A stretch of DNA of 19,350 nt from Oscillospiraceae bacterium (GCA_009776345.1 WRLS01000020.1:1-19350), one strand, 5' to 3'; positions 1-7,457 are shown, counted from the first letter of the stretch. Made by a program: numbers and translations. Notes: generated by a model from the sequence alone, not told the origin.

Positions 1-90
1 GTCACTTCGTGACATCCCCCTCATGGAGGGGGACTTTAGCCTCCCTCTCTGAAGGAGGTGGCGCGAAGCGCCGGAGGAAGTTAGAAAGAA
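1..90. repeat. Cluster of short intergenic hairpins
   Basis: No gene is supported here. Several short perfect inverted repeats follow one another: GTCAC-TTC-GTGAC at 1-13, a TCCCCCTC/GAGGGGGA-type hairpin at about 15-33, CCTCC/GGAGG around 41-59 and GGCGC-GAA-GCGCC at 60-72. Back-to-back hairpins without an ORF resemble the REP-like intergenic palindromes that are common in Clostridia genomes. That resemblance is from general knowledge and was not checked by a search. The window starts inside or right beside this cluster, so its left limit is unknown. Confidence 0.5.
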
Positions 91-268
91 CAAAACACCC
101 GTCACAAAGCGATAAATCGCTTTGCGCCACCCTCTTTAAAAAAGAGGGTAAGGCTGAAACGAGATTTATTCTTACTTGTAAAAGGCGCAAAGCAACTGTA
201 GAATTTACCCTCTTTCATAAAGAGGGTGGCACCGTGACGACTTGTTCGTCGCGGTGACGGGTGTTTTG
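91..268. repeat. 178 bp composite inverted-repeat (MITE/REP-like) element
   Basis: Two copies of the same unit face each other. Left copy: CAAAACACCCGTCAC at 91-105, a hairpin at 106-123, then GCCACCCTCTTT at 126-137. The right copy is the reverse complement: AAAGAGGGTGGC at 219-230, a different hairpin (GACGA/TCGTC) in the middle, then GTGACGGGTGTTTTG at 254-268. The conserved arms match perfectly (15 and 12 bp) while the inner hairpins differ in sequence but stay paired. Nested repeats lie inside: ACCCTCTTT/AAAGAGGGT pairs near 129-149 and 208-228, and GCTTTGCGCC (119-128) against GGCGCAAAGC (184-193). No transposase is present. It may be a non-autonomous mobile element or two REP units placed head to head. 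Confidence 0.6.
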
Positions 269-295
269 CCTTCGGCAGGTTCCAGGATATAGGTT

Positions 296-967
296 TCAGG
301 TTTTAGGAAAAGGGCGAAAAGCCATCCATAAAACATTTACAGCGAGAAAAACCAGCACAGGCGGGAGGATTGTTATCAGATAAATATTTATATCGCTTCC
401 CAGGTCAATAAGCATCAGACAGTACCGGTAAACGCAAAAGCCGGTTATCAGCGCGAAGTGCATTTGAAGCAGGCGGATGCCGGGGACAGCGCGGCGTTTT
501 ACATAATAACAAACGGCGGCAAACCCGCAAACAGGCAAAAGTATCCTCGCTAATAAAAGCAGCGCCATTGCGGTGCCGAAATAACCGCTTTGCCCGCGTG
601 TAGTATGCCCATGCAAGTAAAGGCAGTATGTAACGCTAAACACCGCGGCTAAAAATATGCCCGCTGATATGTACACCGAAACGGGCTTTTTTTCGGCGGC
701 GGCTGTTTTATCCGTGTTGCTTTTCAAAAAATATCGGCGGGCCATAAACAAAACAATCCCCGGCGCCGCAATGCTATACAGCGCTAACAGGAAAAAGACA
801 ACAAGCCGTGAGCTTGCAAGTATCTGCCCCGAAGCCGGCACAGGCCCGAAAAAACTGTATACAGCGCGGATAATAGGGATAAGGGCATAATCGAGAAATA
901 CATCGGGGAAAAAGAATGGGATAAGCAGTGCGAAATACTTCAGCAGGTTTACGGCGGTGTTTTTCAT
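296..967 (-). CDS. Unrecognised six-helix membrane protein
   Basis: A 223-residue integral membrane protein I cannot place in a family. Hydrophobic segments lie at about residues 8-32, 54-77, 96-117, 129-156, 165-188 and 193-217, with a short charged linker (about 81-95, rich in K, T and A) between helices 2 and 3. No catalytic motif, signal peptide or soluble domain is visible. The ATG at 967 is chosen because AGGAGGT lies 6 nt upstream (974-980). The frame stays open to 1120, but that extension would run over the divergent gene's promoter region and start codon. The gene is transcribed away from the Gfo/Idh/MocA gene and ends next to the repeat cluster at 1-290. The open frame with a strong ribosome binding site supports a real gene; the function is unknown. 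Confidence 0.72.
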   Translation of the reverse strand: MKNTAVNLLKYFALLIPFFFPDVFLDYALIPIIRAVYSFFGPVPASGQILASSRLVVFFLLALYSIAAPGIVLFMARRYFLKSNTDKTAAAEKKPVSVYISAGIFLAAVFSVTYCLYLHGHTTRGQSGYFGTAMALLLLARILLPVCGFAAVCYYVKRRAVPGIRLLQMHFALITGFCVYRYCLMLIDLGSDINIYLITILPPVLVFLAVNVLWMAFRPFPKT

Positions 968-999
968 GGCGGTACCTCCTATAAAATTTCCCCTTCCAT

Positions 1000-1011
1000 T
1001 TTTCATGAAAA
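1000..1011. promoter_or_regulatory. 12 bp perfect palindrome between divergent genes
   Basis: TTTTCATGAAAA is a perfect palindrome in the 91 bp gap between the divergent membrane-protein gene (start 967) and oxidoreductase gene (start 1059). Its position suits an operator shared by the two, but no convincing -35/-10 pair could be assigned on either strand, so this is only a candidate. Confidence 0.25.
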
Positions 1012-1058
1012 GGATGTAAACTAGTGTATAGGACACAATCGAAAGGGAGAAATGCGAA

Positions 1059-2213
1059 ATGGCGAAAATAAAACTGGGCATCATCGGCATCGGCAATATG
1101 GGCACGGGGCATATCGGCAATTACTTGGCGGGGCTGAACCCCGAAATAGAGATAACGGCGGTGGCTGACCTTCGCGGGGACCGCCGCGAATTCGCGCGAA
1201 GCCGTTTAGGGGCTTCTGTGAAAATCTATGAAGACGGGGACGGGCTGATCGGCTCCGGTGCGTGTGATTCTGTTTTAATCGCGGTGCCGCATTATGGGCA
1301 TCCGCCGTTTGCTATAAAATCGTTCGCCGCAGGGCTGAATGTCATGTGCGAAAAGCCCGCGGGTGTATACACGCTCGGTGTGCGGGAAATGAACGAAGCC
1401 GCAAAGAAAAGCGGAAAAAGCTTTGGGATGATGTTCAACCAGCGCACAAACTGCGTGTACCGCAAAATGAAGGAAATCATCAGCGGCGGCGGTATGGGCG
1501 AAATCAAGCGCGTAAACTGGATCATCACCGACTGGTACCGCACAGATATATATTACGATTCCGGCGATTGGCGCGCTACCTGGGACGGTGAGGGCGGCGG
1601 CGTGCTGTTAAACCAATGCCCCCATAACCTCGACCTGCTGCAGTGGATTTGCGGTATGCCGTCGAAGGTGCGGGCATTCTGCCACAACGGCAAATGGCAC
1701 AGCATAGAAGTAGAGGACGATGTAACCGCGTATCTTGAGTACCCAAACGGCGCAACAGGCGTTTTTGTCACAACCACCGCCGACCTGCCCGGCACAAACC
1801 GCTTTGAAATCACCGCCGAGATGGGGCGGCTGGTCTGTGACGGTAAAAAGCTTTACATGGATAAGCTGGAAACAAACGAGCGCGAGTTCTGCAAAACCGC
1901 GCCCGGCGGCTTTGACTCACAGCCGACTGAAACGATTGAAGTTCAAACCGATGGCGAGAACCCACAGCACGCGGCTGTCCTCAACGCATTCGCGGCGAAT
2001 ATCCTGCGCGGGGAGCCGTTGGTTGCGGGCGGTGAAGAGGGCATCCACGGGCTTATGCTTTCCAACGCCATGCACTTGTCAAGCTGGCTTGATAAAACCG
2101 TTGAGCTTCCCTTTGATGAGTCGCTGTTCCTCGAAGAGCTGAACAAACGCCGCGCGGCTTCAGTAAAAAAGGATGTAAAAAATATCACCTTCAGCACGGA
2201 TGGGACATATTAA
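1059..2213 (+). CDS. Gfo/Idh/MocA family NAD(P)-dependent oxidoreductase
   Basis: A 384-residue soluble dehydrogenase of the glucose-fructose/inositol dehydrogenase family. These enzymes oxidise or reduce sugars, inositols and derivatives with NAD(P). The N-terminal Rossmann fold starts with GIIGIGNMGTGHIG (residues 7-20). The family EKP motif is at 98-100 (CEKPAG). The substrate-domain segment GGGVLLNQCPHNLDLLQW (179-196) carries the likely catalytic His189. The length fits the family and the frame is intact. The ATG at 1059 follows a GGGAGA ribosome binding site at 1045-1050. No sugar transporter or kinase lies beside it, so the substrate cannot be inferred. It is divergent from the membrane-protein gene and convergent with the DUF3006 gene, and its stop codon abuts a palindromic element. 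Confidence 0.93.
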   Translation: MAKIKLGIIGIGNMGTGHIGNYLAGLNPEIEITAVADLRGDRREFARSRLGASVKIYEDGDGLIGSGACDSVLIAVPHYGHPPFAIKSFAAGLNVMCEKPAGVYTLGVREMNEAAKKSGKSFGMMFNQRTNCVYRKMKEIISGGGMGEIKRVNWIITDWYRTDIYYDSGDWRATWDGEGGGVLLNQCPHNLDLLQWICGMPSKVRAFCHNGKWHSIEVEDDVTAYLEYPNGATGVFVTTTADLPGTNRFEITAEMGRLVCDGKKLYMDKLETNEREFCKTAPGGFDSQPTETIEVQTDGENPQHAAVLNAFAANILRGEPLVAGGEEGIHGLMLSNAMHLSSWLDKTVELPFDESLFLEELNKRRAASVKKDVKNITFSTDGTY

Positions 2214-2314
2214 GGAAGTGTCAATCAATAAGTTTCACAACGTCATTGGAGAAAACTGCATAAATTAGAGCATTTTCCTCCAATGACTGTTCAACTAATT
2301 TCTTGACAATTCCT
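2213..2314. repeat. ~100 bp imperfect palindromic element between convergent genes
   Basis: The left arm (2213-2255) and the reverse complement of the right arm (2273-2314) align along their whole length. Both begin AGGAA-x-TGTCAA, share AGTT in the middle, and end in the near-perfect core GTCATTGGAG(G)AAAA, leaving a 17 nt loop (2256-2272). The first base lies in the TAA stop of the oxidoreductase gene (2211-2213), and the last two lie in the stop of the minus-strand DUF3006 gene (2313-2315). A TA dinucleotide sits directly outside each end. It could act as a bidirectional terminator, although neither strand has the U-run of a classical intrinsic terminator, or it could be a MITE-like insertion. 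The pairing is plain; the role is inferred. Confidence 0.65.
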
Positions 2315-2534
2315 AGTTTTTCTTGAGCCGTTCAAACAGTTTTTTGTTATATTCGCGCCTGCGGATGGTTTCGCTGTGGTCTATTGTGTATTTGCCCCCG
2401 CGCTCAAGGAGTATGTCGCCCTCCTTTAAGCCGGCGGGCAGTACCTGCAGCGGGACCATCCGCATTGCGCGGTCATCCTGTTCAAGTACAGCTATGCCGT
2501 TTTCAATTCGGTCTACGCTAAGGCGCTGTGCCAT
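2313..2534 (-). CDS. DUF3006 domain-containing small protein
   Basis: A 73-residue protein that matches the DUF3006 pattern in my judgement. It opens with a VDRIENGIAVLE-type strand (residues 7-18), continues with a short beta-rich core ending in LPAGLKEGDIL (32-42), and finishes with a basic helical tail rich in R, K and E (about 53-73). DUF3006 proteins have no established biochemical role but are often encoded beside ComEC-like metallo-beta-lactamase-fold hydrolases, as here: the MBL gene ends 24 nt upstream. The ATG at 2534 has only a G-rich weak ribosome binding site, which suits a translationally coupled last gene of an operon. The stop codon overlaps the palindromic element. Confidence 0.85.
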   Translation of the reverse strand: MAQRLSVDRIENGIAVLEQDDRAMRMVPLQVLPAGLKEGDILLERGGKYTIDHSETIRRREYNKKLFERLKKN

Positions 2535-2558
2535 GATGGTTACCCCCCAGTTTTAACC

Positions 2559-3557
2559 CTACGACTGCTGAACCGTTATTCCCAAACCGTCGGTTTTGAT
2601 TACAACCGTGCCGTGGATATCCGTCCTGTAGACCTCCGCGCCGGAAAGGCGTTCGAGCGCCTCCCGCGCGGGATGGCCGTAGCCGTTGTCCATGCCGCAG
2701 GAAATTACAGCGATACGCGGGTTTACAAGGTCAAGGAAATTTTGACTCGTTGAAGATTTGCTTCCATGATGCCCGACGTCCAGCACATCCGCGCGCAGCA
2801 GCCCTCTTCTGTGATACCGCTCTGCCGCGGCTTCCTCCGCCGCCTCTTCCGCGTCCCCCGTAAAGAGGAAGGACACTTCCCCGTATTCAAAACGGCATAT
2901 GACAGACATATCGTTTAGATTATCATACTCCCCTACAGGCCCCAGTATTCTAAGCGCCCCGCCGCCGAGGGGGAATACCTCGCCGGGTTTTGCTATAGTA
3001 ATTTGCAGCCCTTTTTCATCCAGCGCCGAAAGCAGCCGTGTGAATGTCCTTGTAGTCGGGATGAGCGCGTCCGGCAAGTCAGGCATAATAAATATGCCAA
3101 CTTCAAATTCCTCGACCAGTTTATCCATGTCGCCGATATGGTCGGCGTGGGGGTGGCTTGCGGCAAGTATGCTGATTTTACTTATACCCTGTCTGCGCAG
3201 ATAACCCGCAACCTGTGCGCCTTTGCCGGTATCGCCGCAGTCAATCAGCGCGGCTTCCCCTTCTGAAATAATGAGGACCGCCTTGCCCTGCCCTACATCT
3301 ATAAAGTGGACCTCCGCGCCGGGGGTACCGCTCATTGCTGGTATTGCGCCACTGTTGGCGCTTATTTCTTTATCACCGGGGAAGATAAGCGAGATTACCG
3401 CCCGCGCGTCAAAACCCCTGACAGCATCGGTTATGCTCTCAAGGTAATCGGAGCCGCCCCTTTTATCAAACGAAACAGCGGCACACGCCGCTATAACAAT
3501 CCCCGCCAGCAGCAGGGCAAGCCCGCCCCGAGGGCGCCGTCTGTTAAAACGCGGCAT
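2559..3557 (-). CDS. ComEC/Rec2-like MBL-fold metallohydrolase, membrane-anchored
   Basis: A 332-residue protein with an N-terminal basic stretch and one hydrophobic segment (about residues 11-29), either a signal anchor or a signal peptide, so the enzyme domain should face outward. The metallo-beta-lactamase domain (about 82-330) matches the stand-alone relatives of the ComEC C-terminal domain: VHFIDVGQG (83-91), the metal-binding HPHADH (135-140), FTGDAE (232-237), GHHGSKSST (262-270) and GHP (294-296). All metal ligands I look for are present, so it should be active, probably on a phosphoester or nucleic-acid substrate; the true substrate is unknown. The large membrane channel domain of ComEC is absent, so it is not comEC itself. 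Its ATG lies 2 nt after the YgiQ stop, implying co-transcription. Confidence 0.9.
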   Translation of the reverse strand: MPRFNRRRPRGGLALLLAGIVIAACAAVSFDKRGGSDYLESITDAVRGFDARAVISLIFPGDKEISANSGAIPAMSGTPGAEVHFIDVGQGKAVLIISEGEAALIDCGDTGKGAQVAGYLRRQGISKISILAASHPHADHIGDMDKLVEEFEVGIFIMPDLPDALIPTTRTFTRLLSALDEKGLQITIAKPGEVFPLGGGALRILGPVGEYDNLNDMSVICRFEYGEVSFLFTGDAEEAAEEAAAERYHRRGLLRADVLDVGHHGSKSSTSQNFLDLVNPRIAVISCGMDNGYGHPAREALERLSGAEVYRTDIHGTVVIKTDGLGITVQQS

Positions 3558-3559
3558 AT

Positions 3560-5359
3560 TTATCCGCCCCTTCTTTTATTTTTTCTTTTTGCGGCCTTGC
3601 TTTTTGCTTGAGAAGATGACTTCTGCCCATATTCCCGTATGGCTTTGTGCGCCAATGCGCGGTTGTTAGGGTCGGACGGTTGCAGCAGCGCGCGCTGCTT
3701 CGCTTTTTCTTCTTGGGATTTTGCGGTGTAGACCGGTTTCATTGTATATGGGTCAAGCCCGGTGTGGAACATTGCGGTGGAATCGGTACCCGGCGTGGGG
3801 TAGAAATCCTGCACCTGCTCCGGGCGGATGCCGTGCTTTTGCAGGTAACTCGCAAGCTCGGCGGCGTGTTTTAGCTCTGTCCCGGGATGTGACGACATTA
3901 GATATGGGACAAGATACTGCTTCTTGCCCGCTTTTTCTGTTGCTTTGCGGAAAGCGGCGGCGAACTTCTCATATATCTGTATGCGCGGTTTGCCCATACA
4001 GTCCAGAACCGCGCCGCAAATATGCTCCGGCGCGACCTTCAGCCTGCCGCTTATGTGATGCTCTGCCAGTTCGCGCAGAAACGCGGGGTCGGGGTCAAGA
4101 CTGATGTAATCATACCTCAAGCCCGATCGCACGAACACTTTTTTGACCTTGGGCAGCCTTCGCAGCTCCCGCAGGATATCCAGGTATTCGCTGTGGCTGA
4201 CTTCTAAATTCGGGCAGGGGGAAGGCGTAAGACAGCGCCGCCCCCTGCACATACCTTTAACAGCCTGCCCCTTGCAAGAAGGCCGCCTGAAATTCGCGGT
4301 CGCGCCGCCTACATCATGGATATAGCCCTTGAAGCGCGGGTTGCCTGTCATTGTGATAGCCTCGCGCAAAATAGATTCTTTACTGCGCACGGATACATAT
4401 TTTCCCTGGTGGAACGCGATGGAGCAAAACGCACAGCCGCCAAAGCATCCCCTGTTGTGCGTGACCGAAAATTCAACTTCTTCTATCGCCTTCACGCCGC
4501 CCAGCGGTTCATAGGACGGGTGGTACATCCGCATAAACGGCAAAGCATAAACCGCGTCCAGCTCTGCGGTTGTCAGCGGGTGCATCGGCGGGTTTTGGAT
4601 AAGATACAGATCCTCGCCGTGCTTCTGTACGATTGCCCGACCGGTGATATAATCCTGCTCGGCCGCTTGCAGGGCGTGTGCGCGGGCAAAAGCCGCCTTA
4701 TCCTCCCGCACTTTTTTATATGACGGGCAGGAAACGGAATTTTTTGGAAGCTCCGCCCCGCCGCAAAGATAACAGGTCCCGCGCACATCAGTAACGCTTC
4801 GGATATGCTCCCCGCCGCTAAGCCGTGACGCGATCATGCGGGTCTGCAGCTCGCCCATGCCGAACACCAGCAGGTCCGCCCCGCTTTCAAGCAAAACCGA
4901 GGGGCGGACCTCATCGCCCCAATAATCGTAATGCGCAAACCGGCGCAGTGAGGCCTCCAGCCCGCCGATTATAACAGCCGTGTCCGGGTAAACGCGGCGT
5001 ATCGCCCTGCAATAAGCAGTAACAGCGCGGTCGGGGCGGTTCCCGGCTTTGTTGCCCGCGGTGTAGGGATCGTCGGAGCGTTTGCGCTTGGCGGCGGTGT
5101 AGTGCGCCACCATAGAATCAATATTGCCGCCGGTTACAAAAAACCCTAAGCGGGGTTTGCCGAAAACAGAATAATCAGCATCTTTTTGCGGCTGTGCGAT
5201 GATCCCTACCCGCAGGCCCATGTCCTCTAAAACGCGCGAAATAATCGCAATGCCGAAAGACGGGTGGTCAACGTAGCTGTCGCCCGTTACACAGGCAATG
5301 TCAACCCCGCCCCATCCGCGGGAAAGCGCTTCTTCTTTTGTCAGCGGGAGGAAGGGCAT
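3560..5359 (-). CDS. YgiQ family radical SAM protein
   Basis: A 599-residue radical SAM protein of the YgiQ (UPF0313) family. The N-terminal part (about residues 1-290) has the family's B12-binding-like fold with VIIGGLEASLRRFAHYDYW (129-147) and the QNPPMHPLT segment (255-263). The radical SAM core follows, with the cluster motif at C305, C309 and C312 (GCFGGCAFCSI). The end is a basic, Lys-rich tail. The length fits the family and no key residue is missing. The reaction is not established for the family. The ATG at 5359 has AGGAG just upstream. It lies 24 nt after the MerR-type gene and 2 nt before the MBL gene, so it is probably transcribed from the MerR promoter. Confidence 0.93.
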   Translation of the reverse strand: MPFLPLTKEEALSRGWGGVDIACVTGDSYVDHPSFGIAIISRVLEDMGLRVGIIAQPQKDADYSVFGKPRLGFFVTGGNIDSMVAHYTAAKRKRSDDPYTAGNKAGNRPDRAVTAYCRAIRRVYPDTAVIIGGLEASLRRFAHYDYWGDEVRPSVLLESGADLLVFGMGELQTRMIASRLSGGEHIRSVTDVRGTCYLCGGAELPKNSVSCPSYKKVREDKAAFARAHALQAAEQDYITGRAIVQKHGEDLYLIQNPPMHPLTTAELDAVYALPFMRMYHPSYEPLGGVKAIEEVEFSVTHNRGCFGGCAFCSIAFHQGKYVSVRSKESILREAITMTGNPRFKGYIHDVGGATANFRRPSCKGQAVKGMCRGRRCLTPSPCPNLEVSHSEYLDILRELRRLPKVKKVFVRSGLRYDYISLDPDPAFLRELAEHHISGRLKVAPEHICGAVLDCMGKPRIQIYEKFAAAFRKATEKAGKKQYLVPYLMSSHPGTELKHAAELASYLQKHGIRPEQVQDFYPTPGTDSTAMFHTGLDPYTMKPVYTAKSQEEKAKQRALLQPSDPNNRALAHKAIREYGQKSSSQAKSKAAKRKNKRRGG

Positions 5360-5383
5360 GGTTTGCTCCTTTGATCAAGTTAC

Positions 5384-6307
5384 TTACTTAGCAACAATAG
5401 GTTCAAGCAAATCAAGCTGCTTTTCCCCATCAGGAATTTCAGCAGAAATGAATGTTTCATAATCCATTGAACATTCCTCAAGCCACTGATGTGAAAAATC
5501 TACATTGTACCTGTCGCTGCCTTCGCACCAAGCGTGAAGCTGCCCCCAGCGTTCGCCGATTTCGCTCATTGCCGCAGAAACCGACGCATACAGCCCGCCG
5601 CCGAATTGCTTTTTCACAAGCGGCGCCGGTACGGTAAAAGCTTCGGGGACAGTCACCCACATCTCGTAGCCGTAAACCGGGCTTCCCTCGGACGGGCTTG
5701 GATTGTTGAAGCCAAAGTTACGGTAGCCGTCCCGCTTATGCAGGTTGTTTTCCAGCACAAAAGGGCTGAAAATTTTTGCGCAGTCATTTTCCGGCGACGC
5801 GCTTTCGGCACGGTACGAAGCTACTGTCATTGCGGGGAGCCTGACGATTCTGACGTTGTTTAACTTTTCCATGAGCGTTTCCCTTTCAGAGAGCAGAATT
5901 TGAGGGACATAATCATGCCTTGAATCAAAGGCGGCATATTGCTCTTCCAGACAGGAAAATACTTGCGCGGGGTTTTCGGCATCCCTTATTTTGCTGACGA
6001 GCCTTTCAACGAAGGCTATTAAGGCGTGATACACCGAGGCATCCTGCCTGATGGTTTCAAGATGGCTGCATAGCGCGTTGTACACCGCGTCAACGCCGTC
6101 ATCAATGAATATCCTCTCAATGTCCGCAATGGGCATTTTCAGCCTGCGGAGCATAACTATTTGATTTATGCGCGCCATATTTTCACGGTCATAATGCCTG
6201 TAACCATTCTCTGCCCTTGTGCTTTTCAGTATGCCCGCGCTTTCCCAGTGGCGCAGGGTACGGTTGGATATACTGAACTGTTTTGCGGCCTCGCCGATCC
6301 TTAACAT
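5384..6307 (-). CDS. MerR family regulator with GyrI-like effector-binding domain
   Basis: A 307-residue regulator. Residues 1-70 form a MerR winged helix-turn-helix (LRIGEAAKQFSISNRTLRHW, then the GYRHYD signature at 35-40). Residues about 71-140 form the helical dimerisation linker. Residues about 148-300 resemble the AraC/GyrI-type ligand-binding domain seen in BmrR-like drug sensors, including NVRIVRLPAMTVASY and a YGYEMW strand (212-217). It probably senses an amphipathic or cationic small molecule; the ligand is unknown. The ATG at 6307 is chosen over an upstream start at 6346 because AGGAGG (6318-6323) lies 10 nt before it and the longer form would run through the promoter. It likely regulates itself and the three genes behind it. 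Confidence 0.92.
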   Translation of the reverse strand: MLRIGEAAKQFSISNRTLRHWESAGILKSTRAENGYRHYDRENMARINQIVMLRRLKMPIADIERIFIDDGVDAVYNALCSHLETIRQDASVYHALIAFVERLVSKIRDAENPAQVFSCLEEQYAAFDSRHDYVPQILLSERETLMEKLNNVRIVRLPAMTVASYRAESASPENDCAKIFSPFVLENNLHKRDGYRNFGFNNPSPSEGSPVYGYEMWVTVPEAFTVPAPLVKKQFGGGLYASVSAAMSEIGERWGQLHAWCEGSDRYNVDFSHQWLEECSMDYETFISAEIPDGEKQLDLLEPIVAK

Positions 6308-6334
6308 ATGCTGTCCCCCTCCTCTCTGAATGTC

Positions 6335-6365
6335 ATGATAGACCATTCCGCCGCGTAAAGGTCAA
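6335..6365 (-). promoter_or_regulatory. MerR-type promoter with 19 bp spacer and operator
   Basis: On the minus strand, TTGACC (-35, 6360-6365) and TATCAT (-10, 6335-6340) are separated by 19 bp, the stretched spacing typical of promoters activated by MerR-family regulators. A 23 bp inverted repeat (6341-6363) fills the spacer, with half-sites GACCTTTACGC and GACCATTCCGC around a central G and 9 of 11 positions matching. The predicted transcript starts near 6328, leaving about 20 nt with an AGGAGG before the regulator's ATG. Everything points to autoregulation. Confidence 0.8.
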
Positions 6366-6429
6366 TAGGTATTTTCGGTTTTTTTGACGTGTCCGGAGCA
6401 TAATAATTTGCCGCATACCCGGCATATCT

Positions 6430-7287
6430 TCATTTTAGCGCGGAGATTACATCCCCGCAGGAAAAATTGAATTGTGCCGCGATGTCCGCCTCCATGCATA
6501 CCATGGTCAAGTATATATTTCCGTCTTTTGAAAGGCAAAGCCGGGAAGCGTCTTTAAGCCCATACATTTCACACAGGGCTTCCGGTGTGAGTGTTTGCGG
6601 TGTATAGCCGCCTGATTTGCCCATTTGCGACATGATGCGGCGGGTACATTCGTCTGCGGACAGGCTGTCATTGCTTACTAAATGCACGACCCCGTATTTT
6701 ATTTCATCTACACAGTATTTTACCGCCGCCGCCGCGTAATTAGGGGCGCTTAAGTTTAAGTACAAATTCGAGTACACAGCTTTGCCGCTTACGGCCTGTT
6801 CAGCCATATAGCCAGCGTCTTTTTGTGTCAGTATTTTCGGCAGCCTTGCAATTAACCCTCTTTCGTTAAGACTGCCGAAAAGTTCTTCGCAAGCCGCTTT
6901 GAAACAGCCGTATTTGCTTGCGGGGCAAGGTGTATCGCTTTCTGTGTGTCCGCCAATGGGCGCACCATCGAACACGTTTGCGGTAGAGATAAAAACCGCG
7001 CGCCCCCCTGTTTCATCCAAAAAGCTTTTAATCACCATGTGCGCAGTATACTGTTGTTCAAAATCGCCTGTCAATGACGAAATAATTATATCCGGGATTA
7101 TCCTTTGCAAAAACTCCCTGAGATACCCTATATTTTCCATATCCCATTGCCCCCAATGTGTTTCACATATGTATTGGGGTTTATTTTTATTGTACGTACC
7201 GTAAACGGTATACGTTCTGTCTTGAGAAAATGCGTTAAATAACGCCTTGCCAACAGTACCGCTTCCCCCTAATATCAAAACCTTCAA
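6430..7287 (-). CDS. RmlD-like NAD(P)-binding SDR family protein
   Basis: A 285-residue extended SDR protein of the dTDP-4-dehydrorhamnose reductase-like (RmlD substrate-binding) type. The nucleotide-binding GGSGTVG is at residues 7-13. The strand ISTANVFDG (about 100-108) corresponds to the ISTDYVFDG of RmlD. The catalytic pair Y126/K130 lies in SKYGCFKAACE. It probably reduces or epimerises a nucleotide-linked sugar, but no other nucleotide-sugar genes are nearby. I choose the TTG at 7287 because GAGGTG lies 7 nt upstream (7295-7300) and the protein then opens directly on the beta-strand KVLILGG. The longer reading to 7350 would add a poorly conserved-looking tail that crosses a palindrome. 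Confidence 0.85.
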   Translation of the reverse strand: MKVLILGGSGTVGKALFNAFSQDRTYTVYGTYNKNKPQYICETHWGQWDMENIGYLREFLQRIIPDIIISSLTGDFEQQYTAHMVIKSFLDETGGRAVFISTANVFDGAPIGGHTESDTPCPASKYGCFKAACEELFGSLNERGLIARLPKILTQKDAGYMAEQAVSGKAVYSNLYLNLSAPNYAAAAVKYCVDEIKYGVVHLVSNDSLSADECTRRIMSQMGKSGGYTPQTLTPEALCEMYGLKDASRLCLSKDGNIYLTMVCMEADIAAQFNFSCGDVISALK

Positions 7288-7315
7288 GCATTGACACCTC
7301 GCTTTATAGCAAGTC

Positions 7316-7340
7316 GCAATCAAAACATTGTTTTGATTGC
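7316..7340. promoter_or_regulatory. 25 bp palindrome upstream of the SDR gene
   Basis: GCAATCAAAACA and TGTTTTGATTGC form a perfect 12 bp inverted repeat around one central base. It lies 29 bp upstream of the TTG start. On the minus strand it is followed by TGCTATAAA (TATAAA at 7303-7308), which resembles an extended -10 element. However, a start from there would fall inside the ribosome binding site, so the promoter reading is doubtful. An operator or an mRNA hairpin are both possible. Confidence 0.45.
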
Positions 7341-7430
7341 CAAACGGCATATAAACTACGTTTTACGGCAGTTCCGCTTTACGAAATCATGGGTTTGTAG
7401 TAAAGGAAGAAATTTGTCGCACCGTCCCTT

Positions 7431-7457
7431 ACTAATTCCTAATTCCTATTTTCTAAT
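7431..7457. repeat. Short degenerate TAATTCC tandem repeat
   Basis: The sequence repeats the unit TAATTCC about two times, followed by a degenerate AT-rich copy, directly after and into the stop codon of the MFS gene. No hairpin with a U-run is visible here, so it is not a clear terminator. The rest of the 7288-7445 gap holds only the palindrome at 7316-7340. Confidence 0.35.

Noticed and set aside
9..257. Short open frames on both strands at 2-257
   Set aside because: They run straight through the inverted-repeat cluster; the translated sequence only reflects the repeats.
91..268. CRISPR array
   Set aside because: The repeats are inverted and not evenly spaced direct repeats, there are no regular spacers, and no cas gene is present.
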